Source: Lachnospiraceae bacterium UBA3401
Lineage (GTDB): Bacteria > Bacillota > Clostridia > Lachnospirales > Lachnospiraceae
Assembly (NCBI GenBank): GCA_002358575.1
Contig: DEPD01000136.1
Location: forward strand, 1 to 64,000
Direction: 5' to 3'
DNA length: 64,000 nt
Part shown: one piece after another, positions 34,722 through 43,788 of the stretch
How the letters are laid out: each line of letters opens with the position of its first letter
Position numbering within the stretch: position 1 is the first letter of the stretch
Made by a program: the position numbers and the translations under genes
Notes under the pieces: generated by a model
Told to the model about the DNA's origin: nothing
The model's database searches: none
Seen by the model: the letters and a program-made list of their open reading frames with translations, nothing else

Positions 34722-35144
34722 TTAAGCTTTTTGATATTTGGCAATCTGCACTCTGCAATAATCATCTTTTGCAACTGTTGAAAGTGCGATACCTACTACA
34801 TAGTTACCGGATTCTGCCTTAACAGCCAAACCGTTAGATGCTGTGACTTCATTCCCTTTGGCAATTTCGCCACCAGCTAAGATATAGCCAATATCCTTAA
34901 TCTGAATATCAACATCATCACCAATAGTTACTTTTCCCGATTCCACACCGGAAATATCATTCATTCCAGTTTCAATCAGTGCAACTCCTATCAAGACAGT
35001 AGAGCCATCTGTTGCTAGAACAACATTGCCGTCCTTATCATATGTCATAATCCGATTTCTTGCGTCCTCAATGTTATCTCCAGCCTGCTCCACAATCGTA
35101 ACACTCTGGTTCACCTGTACTCCATTGAAATTTCTGTTTCCCAC
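34722..35144 (-). CDS. Head decoration/stabilisation protein
   Basis: A 140-residue beta-rich protein (NGVQVNQSVTIVEQAGDNIED..., GKVTIGDDVDIQIKDIGYIL) resembling DUF2190-type capsid decoration proteins. It lies directly upstream of the capsid gene in transcription. GTG start behind GGAGG. Confidence 0.7.
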   Translation of the reverse strand: MGNRNFNGVQVNQSVTIVEQAGDNIEDARNRIMTYDKDGNVVLATDGSTVLIGVALIETGMNDISGVESGKVTIGDDVDIQIKDIGYILAGGEIAKGNEVTASNGLAVKAESGNYVVGIALSTVAKDDYCRVQIAKYQKA

Positions 35145-35161
35145 TTGGTTATCCTCCTTCC

Positions 35162-36412
35162 TTAAAATCCTGCTTCTGTTTCATACTCACTCATAAGTTC
35201 TGGATTATCTTCCCAGGCTTTCGCTACTGCCGTAGCATAATCCAAGGAAGAATTTTTCTCCATATACCCTTTGGCAATGGTTTCAATTTTTGCCTCGGCT
35301 GCTCCTGCTGTAGAACCATGACCGGACTTTCCAATTTCAGAGAATACGCCGGACTTTTCAACTGCTGCTACTGCCTGGTCCAACACAGCAATCATATCAT
35401 TGTAGGCAGTTCCTCCCGCAGCTTTAAGACTTTTCAGCATAGGCACCAATTCTTCTTCCTTTTTACCGATAATCACATATCTCTTTGCAACCTCGGTCAG
35501 TTCTCTAGCCTCGGCATCTTCGCGGAATTTCTTCAAGCTTTCCAGTTCTGCCCTTACTGCGGGGTGCAGTCCCTTATAGATGCTGTCTGGTTCCTCTGTT
35601 TGTGCAACAGATGCCACCACATTAGGCACAGGCTGGGTTACAGACTTAACTACTGTTGGTTCTGTAGATGCAGGAGGCAATAACTGTTCTACAGGTGCTG
35701 ATGCGCCTCCATCAACGGTATTGTCTCCCTCGTCCACTCCATAGCGTTTTTCAATGTTTTCCAGAAAAGCTCTCTCCGCATCTGTTAGTTTACTCTTGTC
35801 AATCTTCATTCCCATTTCCCTTTCTTCTCCTTTCGGTTTTTGGTTGTTATCTGGTTCCTCTTTTTCAGATTCCTCTTTGGCAACTTTTTCAATTGTTTCA
35901 TTCAGCCTTTCTACCGCCGATTTCATAATCTCCAGCTCTGCCTCTGATACATCTTCATTTTTCTTTACAATGCTGGCTGACCTGCCGCTGGACCACTTCT
36001 TGATTGATTCCTGCACTACTGCGTAAAATTCATCAAGACTCTCCTGCATTGCTGCTGCCGCGCTGGCACTGTCCAGTTCATCATCATTGAGGATTGAACA
36101 AAGAGAAGACTGCAATGCATAACCGATATCCCATATCTCATCACAAATCTTTTGGTTGTTGACTTCATTGACTTTCTCACTGAAACTTATGGAATCGCCT
36201 TTCTGTATTTCAGCTACTGCACTGTCAATTTCCTCTTGATTCATACCAGCCGCTTTTCCAATAAAGCCAAACAACTTTTTAAGTATGCTGCTGGAATTTT
36301 TCGGTTCTTCTTTATCTTTTTTCTTCCTCATTTTAATATCAGCATCAGGATTTGCCCCTTCATCTACAAAATCTACCTTCTTGATTTTAAGATTCCTTAG
36401 CTTTGTTGCCAC
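35162..36412 (-). CDS. Scaffold-like protein of XkdF type
   Basis: A 416-residue acidic, helical protein. The N-terminus contains KIKKVDFVDEGANPDADI, matching the VDxGAN segment at the end of XkdF-type protease/scaffold proteins. The middle is Glu/Lys-rich and disordered, and the C-terminal ~150 residues are a helical scaffold-like domain. The XkdF-like protease domain is on a separate gene (37455-37892), with a regulatory gene inserted between, suggesting a split ancestral gene. GTG start behind AAAGGAG. Confidence 0.7.
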   Translation of the reverse strand: MATKLRNLKIKKVDFVDEGANPDADIKMRKKKDKEEPKNSSSILKKLFGFIGKAAGMNQEEIDSAVAEIQKGDSISFSEKVNEVNNQKICDEIWDIGYALQSSLCSILNDDELDSASAAAAMQESLDEFYAVVQESIKKWSSGRSASIVKKNEDVSEAELEIMKSAVERLNETIEKVAKEESEKEEPDNNQKPKGEEREMGMKIDKSKLTDAERAFLENIEKRYGVDEGDNTVDGGASAPVEQLLPPASTEPTVVKSVTQPVPNVVASVAQTEEPDSIYKGLHPAVRAELESLKKFREDAEARELTEVAKRYVIIGKKEEELVPMLKSLKAAGGTAYNDMIAVLDQAVAAVEKSGVFSEIGKSGHGSTAGAAEAKIETIAKGYMEKNSSLDYATAVAKAWEDNPELMSEYETEAGF

Positions 36413-36444
36413 CTTCTTGTCTCCTTTCTGTAAAATTTATAATA

Positions 36445-36473
36445 CAAAAAAGACACCTTTTCAGATGTCTTTT
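36445..36473. terminator. Terminator downstream of antirepressor gene
   Basis: AAAAAGACA pairs with TGTCTTTTT across an 11-base loop, 36 bases past the antirepressor stop. It isolates this gene from the scaffold gene that follows. Confidence 0.65.
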
Positions 36474-36509
36474 TGAATTATCAGCATATAATTGCATTTG
36501 TTATTGTCT

Positions 36510-37304
36510 TTATGCGCAATATTTAATCTCATATTCTGAAACAATTTTGGAGAAAATTTCTCGTAGTTTCTTATCTTCGTCAATGATATCCATACGATTT
36601 GTATTCTTTATCTCAGTTTTTGTGCACCCACTATCGGACATTCGCTGTTTTTTGTTCCGAAGTCTGGTTCCTAAATCACAACCAGCGCGGCACTCTAATT
36701 CACTGTACATCTCATTTCGCAAAACGTTAAATTCGGTTCCACAACTCTTTTGAATACGATTAAACTTTATATTAATTTCTTCACGCCAGTTGTCAAGTAT
36801 TGGTTTAACAGCGTCTTTTATATTTTCTGTCGTAACAATTGCTTTCTGCGCCAACTCTTTTGCTTCCTTTGCCTGTAACTCTGTTGTAGCAATTTGATTT
36901 ATCATCTGAAATAACATTTTTGTTTCGGGTGACAATCTTTCATCTACAAGCTGTCTGACACGAAAATAGCTACTTACAAGCTGACGCTGCACTTTCCATG
37001 CCAAATCGTCGGTGAAAGACTTAACAAGCATCAAATAGCCGCTTTCTGTCATTAAATTTACTGGAATGTTCGGATTTCCTCCCTTCGGTGGGTTGGGTAC
37101 GTATTCCGTACAGAACTCCGAATAGGAAATTGTAAAGAAATCCTCGCCCTCAATGAAATGCTTTTTGTTATCGTTAAAATTTCTCTTTGCAGTTCCTTCT
37201 GGTCTGCCATGCACAGCATCAATATCCTTGAATGTCACTACTCGCTGACCTTTATACTCCTTTATTGAAATATCATGGTTGTTAATCTTGATAATATCAT
37301 TCAT
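36510..37304 (-). CDS. ORF6N-type phage antirepressor
   Basis: A 264-residue protein. Its N-terminal ~90 residues form an ORF6N domain (VTFKDIDAVHGRPEGTAKRN, then GEDFFTI). A helical middle and a unique C-terminal segment follow. Such proteins are phage antirepressors or transcription modulators. It sits as an outlier between protease and scaffold genes of the head module, with a terminator behind it and a fresh ribosome site (AAAGGTGG) before the ATG. That fits a moron insertion. Confidence 0.8.
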   Translation of the reverse strand: MNDIIKINNHDISIKEYKGQRVVTFKDIDAVHGRPEGTAKRNFNDNKKHFIEGEDFFTISYSEFCTEYVPNPPKGGNPNIPVNLMTESGYLMLVKSFTDDLAWKVQRQLVSSYFRVRQLVDERLSPETKMLFQMINQIATTELQAKEAKELAQKAIVTTENIKDAVKPILDNWREEINIKFNRIQKSCGTEFNVLRNEMYSELECRAGCDLGTRLRNKKQRMSDSGCTKTEIKNTNRMDIIDEDKKLREIFSKIVSEYEIKYCA

Positions 37305-37454
37305 GTACCTTACCACCTTTCTATAAATTTCTCTTATAAGAATACTTGGGAAACAACTAAAGCGTTTTCATTTACATTAACAACACCCTGCTTCACCAAC
37401 CCTGCGCCTACTAGACAGCCAAGATGATCAAGAAATGGACCTTTTGCTTCATTT

Positions 37455-37892
37455 TTATTCGACTGGAATCCTTTCTGCTTCGCCTTCGATAGAGAACATA
37501 GAGTAAGTCCCATCTTTTACCTTTTCCCATACATCAGAATCCGTAACTTTAAATCCAATCCACCAGCCAACTGGCAGCGTTCCTACTGGAATACCCATTG
37601 CTGCCATTTTATCTTCTGTAAATACAACGCTTTCTATTAATACAGCAACACCGCCTCTTTCATGCATTTCGCCGCCTTCACCATAAAGCCTTACATATTC
37701 ATAAACTGCTTCCTCAAGCTCACAAGGAGCGATAATGTCACCCTGCCAATCTTCTATCAGCTCACCATCTGCACGTATAGACACACTTGCCCACCCAAAG
37801 GCAAGATGCCTGTCATCATCAGATTTTGTTATCTTGAAACGTCCTTTTAGAACCTCATTTTGTTTTTCAATTAGTTCAGAGAATTTTTTCAC
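37455..37892 (-). CDS. XkdF-like prohead protease
   Basis: A 145-residue protein similar to the putative serine protease domain XkdF: FGWASVSIRADGELIEDWQGD, YGEGGEMHERGGVAVLIES, PVGWWIGFKVTDSDVWEKVKDG and YSMFSIEGEAER. It likely cleaves scaffold during capsid maturation. GTG start behind AAAGGA. 150 bases without a gene separate it from the antirepressor; nothing is seen there. Confidence 0.82.
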   Translation of the reverse strand: MKKFSELIEKQNEVLKGRFKITKSDDDRHLAFGWASVSIRADGELIEDWQGDIIAPCELEEAVYEYVRLYGEGGEMHERGGVAVLIESVVFTEDKMAAMGIPVGTLPVGWWIGFKVTDSDVWEKVKDGTYSMFSIEGEAERIPVE

Positions 37893-37927
37893 TTTATCCT
37901 TTCTACCTACCTTTCAAATATTAATAT

Positions 37928-37953
37928 AAAAAGGACCTGTTCCCAAGTCCTTT
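37928..37953. terminator. Terminator between immunity-like and protease genes
   Basis: GGACCT/AAGTCC imperfect stem with A and T runs on both sides. It follows the small gene at 37988 and may isolate the MuF/small-protein pair from the protease gene. Confidence 0.5.
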
Positions 37954-37987
37954 ATTTTTCCTGTTTTATATTCCAACAATCAGAAAA

Positions 37988-38224
37988 CTATTTAATTCCA
38001 TATTTTTCTCTTAATTTTAGAATTTCTTTTCCAAACCACTTTGTAATCTCATGCAATTCTTTAGCCGATGGATCTGTATCCAATCCAGAAGGATATAAAA
38101 TGTTTCTATATTTTCTCAATATCGCATCTTTTTTTTTCAATGTTTCTTCTATCAGTTTTTTCCCCTCTTCTTCGTAGGCAGCCCATGAATCTTTATCGTT
38201 TCTTTCTTTCATATCGAAATCCAT
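37988..38224 (-). CDS. Small charged protein, candidate immunity partner
   Basis: A 78-residue highly charged helical protein (about a third Lys/Glu/Asp). It starts inside the 3' end of the MuF gene (32-bp overlap) behind GGAGG, so the two are coupled. Phage MuF-toxin fusions commonly carry a small immunity gene in this position. That role is inferred; the protein itself matches no family I know. Confidence 0.5.
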   Translation of the reverse strand: MDFDMKERNDKDSWAAYEEEGKKLIEETLKKKDAILRKYRNILYPSGLDTDPSAKELHEITKWFGKEILKLREKYGIK

Positions 38225-39713
38225 ATTTTTCAGCCAGCCTCCTTACAAAAAAATCATATTCATCAAAATCCACATCTGCATTACCGTAAAAAACCTGTTG
38301 CAAAAATTCTGCATAATTTTCTCCTTTATAAGCATGTTCCAATTCTGCTGAACTTGCATAACCAGTTTCCAATGTCCGCTGAATGGTATATGTATATTTG
38401 AAATCTACGCCTTTAAGCTGGGTAAGTTCATAATCCATAAACAATGAAATATCATCATAACTGAACGAAAAATGCGTTTCCTGTATTGGATGGTTATGTG
38501 TAACGTAAGCACCATACAATTCTTCACTTAAATCAATATTAGGATAAACTGCTTTTTCATTTCCAAAGCATTTCCACACCAAACCAGAGGACGATATTAC
38601 AACCGCATTTTCAATATTACTATTTACAATTTCAGCCTCATATTTAATTAATTCTGACTTTATCACATCATCAGACATGTTGTCAAGAGAGCCAAGATAT
38701 TCTGGTGGTTCATGTTCTGGAATTTCCACACTATCGTCATCTCCTGCGGAAAGCCCCCTATCTGTAAACACAACTGGCTCCACCTCAATATACTCCACGG
38801 CACAAGCACATCGCGGGTGCGCAGGCGGCAGCAGATCTTGTCCTGGAAATAGCGTTTTGCCCTTAAATGGAAAACTTTTGTCCATTTCAATTTCTGTACC
38901 TTCAAGTGCCTGGCATATGGTACATACCCTGTCGTCTCCTGATGTGCTCCATCTCTTTTTTACTGTTCCAAGATAGCCTTGTTGTTGGGCTTGCCGTATT
39001 CCTTCATCTGCCCCTCTGTTATATGCAAATGCGCTTTCTGTTTGTGCTATAGTCATAGCTCTTTGACGGTGTTTCCTCTCTGCGTATTTACAGGTTGCAT
39101 CAAGCGCTTTTCTCTGCATATTTTCGGGCTTCATTCGTGGGTGCTCTTTTTTCAGATTCTCTATAATACTGTCATAAAATTTGGCTGCTGCTTGTGCATC
39201 ACCTTTTGTCAAGCCAATACAAGGGCGGATAAGTCTGGACAGCTCATCAACAGTATGCCCTTCCTTCATCTTCTTTGCTACCAGAACAGAGATAGCTTCT
39301 TTCTGTTCTTTCGTACAAGCTGTAACCAATTGCGCACCATGCTCATGAATCCACTTTAACATGCCTGGTGTCTGTGTGTTAAATACAAATGTTTTATCGT
39401 CCAAAATAGGCTGCCCTGATGCACCAGCAATCACTGCATTTGTCCACAAGCCCTTCAGTCTGTCTGAAATTAATTTGGAATAGTCCTGTCTCCATAATTC
39501 TATGGCTTCTTTACTTAATGTTCCATCTAGTACAGCCTGCCGCAACTCCTGATATGTAATCGCATTTTGTTGATCTTCCCAAAAGCCGCAAAGAATCTGT
39601 ACTGGTTCCTCATTATTATTTTCAAGATATTCTTCAAGGCGCTCTAAAACTTCCTGGCTGTTAGCTGTCTTTACTTTTCGCACCCGTTTCGGAGGAATGA
39701 TTCGTAATCCCAT
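38193..39713 (-). CDS. MuF/SPP1 gp7-like protein with toxin-like C-terminus
   Basis: A 506-residue protein. Residues ~1-310 form the MuF head-morphogenesis domain, ending in the Cys/His signature DDRVCTICQALEGTEI then PPAHPRCACAVEY. A further ~190 residues are unrelated to head assembly. They contain GAYVTHNHPIQETHFSFSYDD, which resembles a JAB/JAMM-type metal site (HxHP then SxxD) or a polymorphic-toxin motif, and a compact C-terminal end. Phages are known to fuse toxin domains to MuF and carry them in the virion. A small coupled gene follows. ATG behind AAAGGAAAAG. Confidence 0.75.
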   Translation of the reverse strand: MGLRIIPPKRVRKVKTANSQEVLERLEEYLENNNEEPVQILCGFWEDQQNAITYQELRQAVLDGTLSKEAIELWRQDYSKLISDRLKGLWTNAVIAGASGQPILDDKTFVFNTQTPGMLKWIHEHGAQLVTACTKEQKEAISVLVAKKMKEGHTVDELSRLIRPCIGLTKGDAQAAAKFYDSIIENLKKEHPRMKPENMQRKALDATCKYAERKHRQRAMTIAQTESAFAYNRGADEGIRQAQQQGYLGTVKKRWSTSGDDRVCTICQALEGTEIEMDKSFPFKGKTLFPGQDLLPPAHPRCACAVEYIEVEPVVFTDRGLSAGDDDSVEIPEHEPPEYLGSLDNMSDDVIKSELIKYEAEIVNSNIENAVVISSSGLVWKCFGNEKAVYPNIDLSEELYGAYVTHNHPIQETHFSFSYDDISLFMDYELTQLKGVDFKYTYTIQRTLETGYASSAELEHAYKGENYAEFLQQVFYGNADVDFDEYDFFVRRLAEKYGFRYERKKR

Positions 39714-39785
39714 ATGCTGCTTTTCCTTTCTGTTTTGGCTGCTTTTATAAAGCTGTATGACATATTCTGTATATTAAAATATCCG

Positions 39786-41183
39786 TTATCTCCCTAACCG
39801 TTTTTTAGCCTCTTCCGCCTTACTATTTTGTATTTCCTCGCTTTCTTCATCAGGTTCAGTCCCTGCGGCTGTTTTTGGCTCTGGCGGCTGGTTCTGCTCC
39901 TGCTGTTCCTGCCTTGTTCGGTCAATCTCCCTAATATCAGAATAAGTTCTATCTGGAAGATGTCCGACCTGTCGAATATAATCTTCTAATCCATCATCAG
40001 GTATTAAAACGCCAATTCCAGTCATATCCTTTATAAATGCTGCAACCTTCGTAATATCTGCATCTTCTATATCTCCATGTGTCATTTTGGGATATTCTGT
40101 AATGCCAGAAAAATACTGACCGTTAATGTCAATCAATGATGGTATGCCCTGGCTGTTAAACGTCTCACAAATGATATCCAAAAAAGCTCCTATAGCAACA
40201 GCAAACAGTTCTGTCTTATCCGAACTAAGCGCCCAACTTCCCGTTTTGTCATGCCCTAGGAAAATAAAATCTGCTAATACTGTCATAGCAATTCTGATGT
40301 CGTAGCGATTTATAATCGCGTTGGTATCAAATTGTCGCGTTCCACCAGAACTTAGTAATTCCAACTTATAACCAAACGGAAGGACAACTCCCTCCATTTC
40401 GTCCCTGCGAATATTTCTGACCATACTTTCAAGTCCAGCTAATATATCAGCATTTTCTGGCATGTTTTTGTCCCATAAATCTACACCATCTGGTCCATAT
40501 AGCACTGGAAGTCCTGCCAAATCTCGCTCAATACCAATTCCTTCTATCTCTTGGATTCTCCGCTTGAAGTACCATGACCGATAAGCATTTCTAAGAATAC
40601 TCCTTCCTTCTGGATTGTTCTTACGACTTTTTGTCCGAAATAGTAACGCCTTCTCCATAGGAATTGTAAATGTCCCAAAATCTGGGGGCGGCATCTGTGT
40701 CATTCCAAGCAGATTATCCTCATTGTCATATTCCCATTGATAAAGTGTTTCCTGTGCCCTTATTGGAAGTTTCTTCCAACCAATAAGACCATCATTAAAT
40801 TTGCTCCTGGTTCGTGTATCTTTTGTATTTCCCATGCGCCGCTTATATACAATTTCATGAAAGCTCCAACCATAGGTGAGAAAAGACAGGATTTCTGATA
40901 TTGTGTCAATCCATGTGTCCTGCATATCATTCATGCAGCTCTCCACAAATTCAGCAGCTTCTTTATCCTTTGCAGTATCTCCGCCTGGCTGCACATTCCA
41001 ACTGCATTGTCTCACCAGCATTTCTATAGAAAAGAGGATAGCGCCTATTATATCATCATTTTCAGACATTTCCCTGTATATCTCTATCCCCCGTTTTCCC
41101 CTTAGCTCATAGAGAAATTCTTCATAAATATTTCCGCCATAGCGCCGCTGCCCTATACGACCTATCTCTTTGCTGCTTGCCAT
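39786..41183 (-). CDS. Portal protein (DUF935/Mu gp29-like)
   Basis: A 465-residue portal protein. Signatures include FSIEMLVRQCSWNVQPGG, FLTYGWSFHEIVYKRR, RAQETLYQWEYDNEDNL, RTKSRKNNPEGRSILRNAYR and a C-terminal DILAGLESMV/ IRRDEMEGVVLPFG. It forms the ring at the packaging vertex. ATG at 41181-41183 behind GAGGTGAGG is preferred to GTG six bases upstream. The C-terminus is Glu/Pro-rich and disordered. Confidence 0.87.
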   Translation of the reverse strand: MASSKEIGRIGQRRYGGNIYEEFLYELRGKRGIEIYREMSENDDIIGAILFSIEMLVRQCSWNVQPGGDTAKDKEAAEFVESCMNDMQDTWIDTISEILSFLTYGWSFHEIVYKRRMGNTKDTRTRSKFNDGLIGWKKLPIRAQETLYQWEYDNEDNLLGMTQMPPPDFGTFTIPMEKALLFRTKSRKNNPEGRSILRNAYRSWYFKRRIQEIEGIGIERDLAGLPVLYGPDGVDLWDKNMPENADILAGLESMVRNIRRDEMEGVVLPFGYKLELLSSGGTRQFDTNAIINRYDIRIAMTVLADFIFLGHDKTGSWALSSDKTELFAVAIGAFLDIICETFNSQGIPSLIDINGQYFSGITEYPKMTHGDIEDADITKVAAFIKDMTGIGVLIPDDGLEDYIRQVGHLPDRTYSDIREIDRTRQEQQEQNQPPEPKTAAGTEPDEESEEIQNSKAEEAKKRLGR

Positions 41184-41236
41184 TGACACCTCACCTCTTT
41201 TCCTTTATATATTATTGATTTTATGTAGAATATCCT

Positions 41237-41599
41237 CTATTCTTTGGGATAGTGTGTAAATTTATTAAGATGATCTTTTAAGTTCTGGTACTCTTTGGCA
41301 TGATGCTTTTCCAAATATTGCAGTTCCTCTGGATGCTCTATAAATATAGATGCAGGTAGAAACTGCCTCCAGATACATCCATAAGAAGGAAAAATATCTA
41401 CTCCTGTCAGTTCGCTTAATTTATTTAAAACTTTTTTCAAATTCATTGTGTCAGGTGTTTTGCATTCATGGGAATATTTACAATACCAGCATCCATAAAA
41501 CATTTGATATGTATCTATTTCTTCTTGTTCGGGTGCGCACCATGCACTCTGTAACTGTCTTGCAATACAGTGTAAGTCTTTATCTGTTAATTCTTCCAC
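41237..41599 (-). CDS. Hypothetical Cys-containing protein
   Basis: A 120-residue protein with CWYCKYSHEC suggesting a small metal site and a helical C-terminus (ELQYLEKHHAKEYQNLKDHL). The likely start is GTG eight bases from GGAGG. It lies between terminase and portal genes. I do not recognise it. Confidence 0.55.
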   Translation of the reverse strand: MEELTDKDLHCIARQLQSAWCAPEQEEIDTYQMFYGCWYCKYSHECKTPDTMNLKKVLNKLSELTGVDIFPSYGCIWRQFLPASIFIEHPEELQYLEKHHAKEYQNLKDHLNKFTHYPKE

Positions 41600-41604
41600 C
41601 AATT

Positions 41605-43425
41605 TTACCTCCAATAACTACTCTTACCTAGATTACTGTCTGAAGGCGGCGCCGAATATGTCCAGCCGTTTTCTATCTCGCTGAAGGCAGAACTGCTTGC
41701 ATCTACCATATCCTTAAACTGGGATTGTGGAAAGCTCTCAAGCTGGTTAAAATACATCTCGTTCCAGTCTGCTGCCAGAATATCTACATTTCCTTTGTCC
41801 ATTCCTTCAAGTCCAAGCCACTGCGCCGAGAATGGTTCTGCTCTTGTAACCTTATCCCCTGATTCCGGCAGTATCTTTACAGCAAATCCTGACAGAAATT
41901 TCAAAAAGCTCTGTGCCTGCGCCTTGCCCGCCTGTCCTGGGTCTTGAGGAAGGCGTGTTATTACCCTTCCGTACTTTGCCTTGTCTGCAATACAGGTCAT
42001 TTTAATCAGCTCCCGTACTTCAGCGGAATCCAATCTACGGTTAATCACATCAGCAACAATATAGCGCCCATTTTTGCGTTTACCGATTAGCACACCAGCC
42101 GTATATGCAGGTTCTCCGTTTTCGTCCTCCGAAGTCGCCGCTAAGTCCCAGCCTCTCGCCCACAAAACCACATCTGTAGGTAATACTTCTAGCATATTGA
42201 CTTTAGTTCTTTTAAACATTAGTCCTGCTGCTGCCTTTATCTTCCAGTTGCCTCTAAGTAACCGTTCCATGTCAACCTCTGTCATTGCCTTCAAGTTTGC
42301 CAAATATCCAGGATCGCTTTCCATCAAGATTTTATTATTTTCCAGATAACTTGCAATGAATGTAACACTTTTGCAGTCCTCCACATTGACCTCATATTTC
42401 TTTGCTAACTCCTCAGGAGTGTTTTCCCAATAGATGACATCATTTAGCATCACCATCCACCTTACTTGCCCTGATCGTTCTGGGATTGCATAGCCAGTTT
42501 CCTGGTCTATCCACCAGCTAATAAACTCTGCTACCCATGAATCTGCATCAGGGTTGCAGGTCGCTCTCACATACGGGCGAATGCCACAAGTAGTTCTGTT
42601 TCGAGAGAGCATATACAGAAACTGATGTTTTGTGAAATGTGTCAGTTCGTCAAAACCAATATAAGCAATCTCTGTGCCTTGCCATGATCCGAGGTCCTCA
42701 TCTCTTTCAATGTGAGCAAAACTTAGCTTCGCACCACCATCAAACCTCCAATGTAATTTCGGTGACTTCCGTGAGTGGGCATCTGGAACCTGTCCAAATA
42801 TCTTATTACTGGCGTCCCACAGACCGCCTTCTGCCGTTATCTGATTGTAGTTATGACGAAATATCACAGCACCAAAACCCTTGACATCTTTGTGTCGAAG
42901 CGACTCCAATAACAAGGCATATGTCTTCCCTCCTCCGGCAGCACCTCCATATATGATAATATCAGCCGATGATGTCATAAACTGTGTCTGAGGTCCAGCC
43001 TGGGGTGCAAGCTCGAAGACATTTTTCTTATCCCTTCCATTATTAGGCAGATTAATTGCTGGATATGTTATCTCGACAATTTCACTTTCTTCCTCCGGTA
43101 TGAAACTAAAACGGTTCAAATCTCCAGTTAATTCTCCGATCAACCGGATAGCAGATGTGTCACCTTCGACCAAAGCCTTTTGCAGAAGTCGGACAACAAC
43201 CGCTGTTTGATAATTCTGATCTCCCTTTTTGATGCCAAAGGCTTCCAAGTTGAGCTTATTTTTTTGTCCAACTACCTCCATTGACATGAGAACTTTTGCT
43301 GTCTCACGCATGGTTTTTTTTGCCCTTCGGACCTCCCCAGATTTTATGCCACCGTTTCTGCCCCTCTCCTTTGCTTCTTCCTTGGTTCGTACCGGCTTCA
43401 AGTCCTTCTGTGCCACATCTGTCAC
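41605..43425 (-). CDS. Fused terminase (small-like N-terminus plus large subunit)
   Basis: A ~606-residue terminase. Residues ~5-115 resemble a terminase small-subunit or DNA-binding domain (EERGRNGGIKSGEVRRAKK-like and GDTSAIRLIGELTG). Residues ~130-600 are the large subunit: Walker A GGAAGGGKTYALLLE, Walker B-like IAYIGFDELTHF, the coupling motif RATCNPD, and the nuclease Asp in ARGWDLAATSEDE. It cuts and pumps DNA into heads. GTG start (43423-43425) is likely. A hairpin terminator lies just upstream. Confidence 0.88.
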   Translation of the reverse strand: MTDVAQKDLKPVRTKEEAKERGRNGGIKSGEVRRAKKTMRETAKVLMSMEVVGQKNKLNLEAFGIKKGDQNYQTAVVVRLLQKALVEGDTSAIRLIGELTGDLNRFSFIPEEESEIVEITYPAINLPNNGRDKKNVFELAPQAGPQTQFMTSSADIIIYGGAAGGGKTYALLLESLRHKDVKGFGAVIFRHNYNQITAEGGLWDASNKIFGQVPDAHSRKSPKLHWRFDGGAKLSFAHIERDEDLGSWQGTEIAYIGFDELTHFTKHQFLYMLSRNRTTCGIRPYVRATCNPDADSWVAEFISWWIDQETGYAIPERSGQVRWMVMLNDVIYWENTPEELAKKYEVNVEDCKSVTFIASYLENNKILMESDPGYLANLKAMTEVDMERLLRGNWKIKAAAGLMFKRTKVNMLEVLPTDVVLWARGWDLAATSEDENGEPAYTAGVLIGKRKNGRYIVADVINRRLDSAEVRELIKMTCIADKAKYGRVITRLPQDPGQAGKAQAQSFLKFLSGFAVKILPESGDKVTRAEPFSAQWLGLEGMDKGNVDILAADWNEMYFNQLESFPQSQFKDMVDASSSAFSEIENGWTYSAPPSDSNLGKSSYWR

Positions 43426-43443
43426 ACCACCTTTCCATAGGCA

Positions 43444-43491
43444 CAAAAAAGGAACTCATTATAGCCTTTTTCAGCCTTTTTCGAGTTCCCT
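43444..43491 (-). terminator. Terminator upstream of terminase gene
   Basis: On the minus strand GGGAACTC and GAGTTCC pair around an A/G-rich loop and are followed by TTTTTTG. It separates the small gene at 43526 from the terminase. Confidence 0.65.
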
Positions 43492-43525
43492 TGATGGATT
43501 TATTTCCTATTCAATTTCCATGCTT

Positions 43526-43777
43526 CTATTCCCCATACAGACAACTGACTACTTCTATTCCCTTCTCTATTGCCTTGGGTATGTCTATTCCTATCTGCTT
43601 ATAGAATTCTGGATGCACTATGCACTCATACGCCCTTGCCATTGTATCTCTCTGTGCCTTTGTTACATTTATCCGAAAGTCCTTTGCAATCCGAAGAGCT
43701 TTCTTCCATTCCCCAGCTTTTACTGCTTCCCTTACAATATCTGACTGCTTTACCAACTTTCCATCTCTTACTACCAT
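43526..43777 (-). CDS. Small phage protein upstream of terminase
   Basis: An 83-residue helical basic protein (MVVRDGKLVKQSDIVREAVKAGEWKKALRIAKDF, then IVHPEFYKQIGIDIPKAIEKGIEVVSCLYG). It may be a DNA-binding or homing-associated small protein common in Lachnospiraceae phages; function unknown. ATG behind AGAGGTG. Confidence 0.6.
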   Translation of the reverse strand: MVVRDGKLVKQSDIVREAVKAGEWKKALRIAKDFRINVTKAQRDTMARAYECIVHPEFYKQIGIDIPKAIEKGIEVVSCLYGE

Positions 43778-43788
43778 ATCGACACCTC

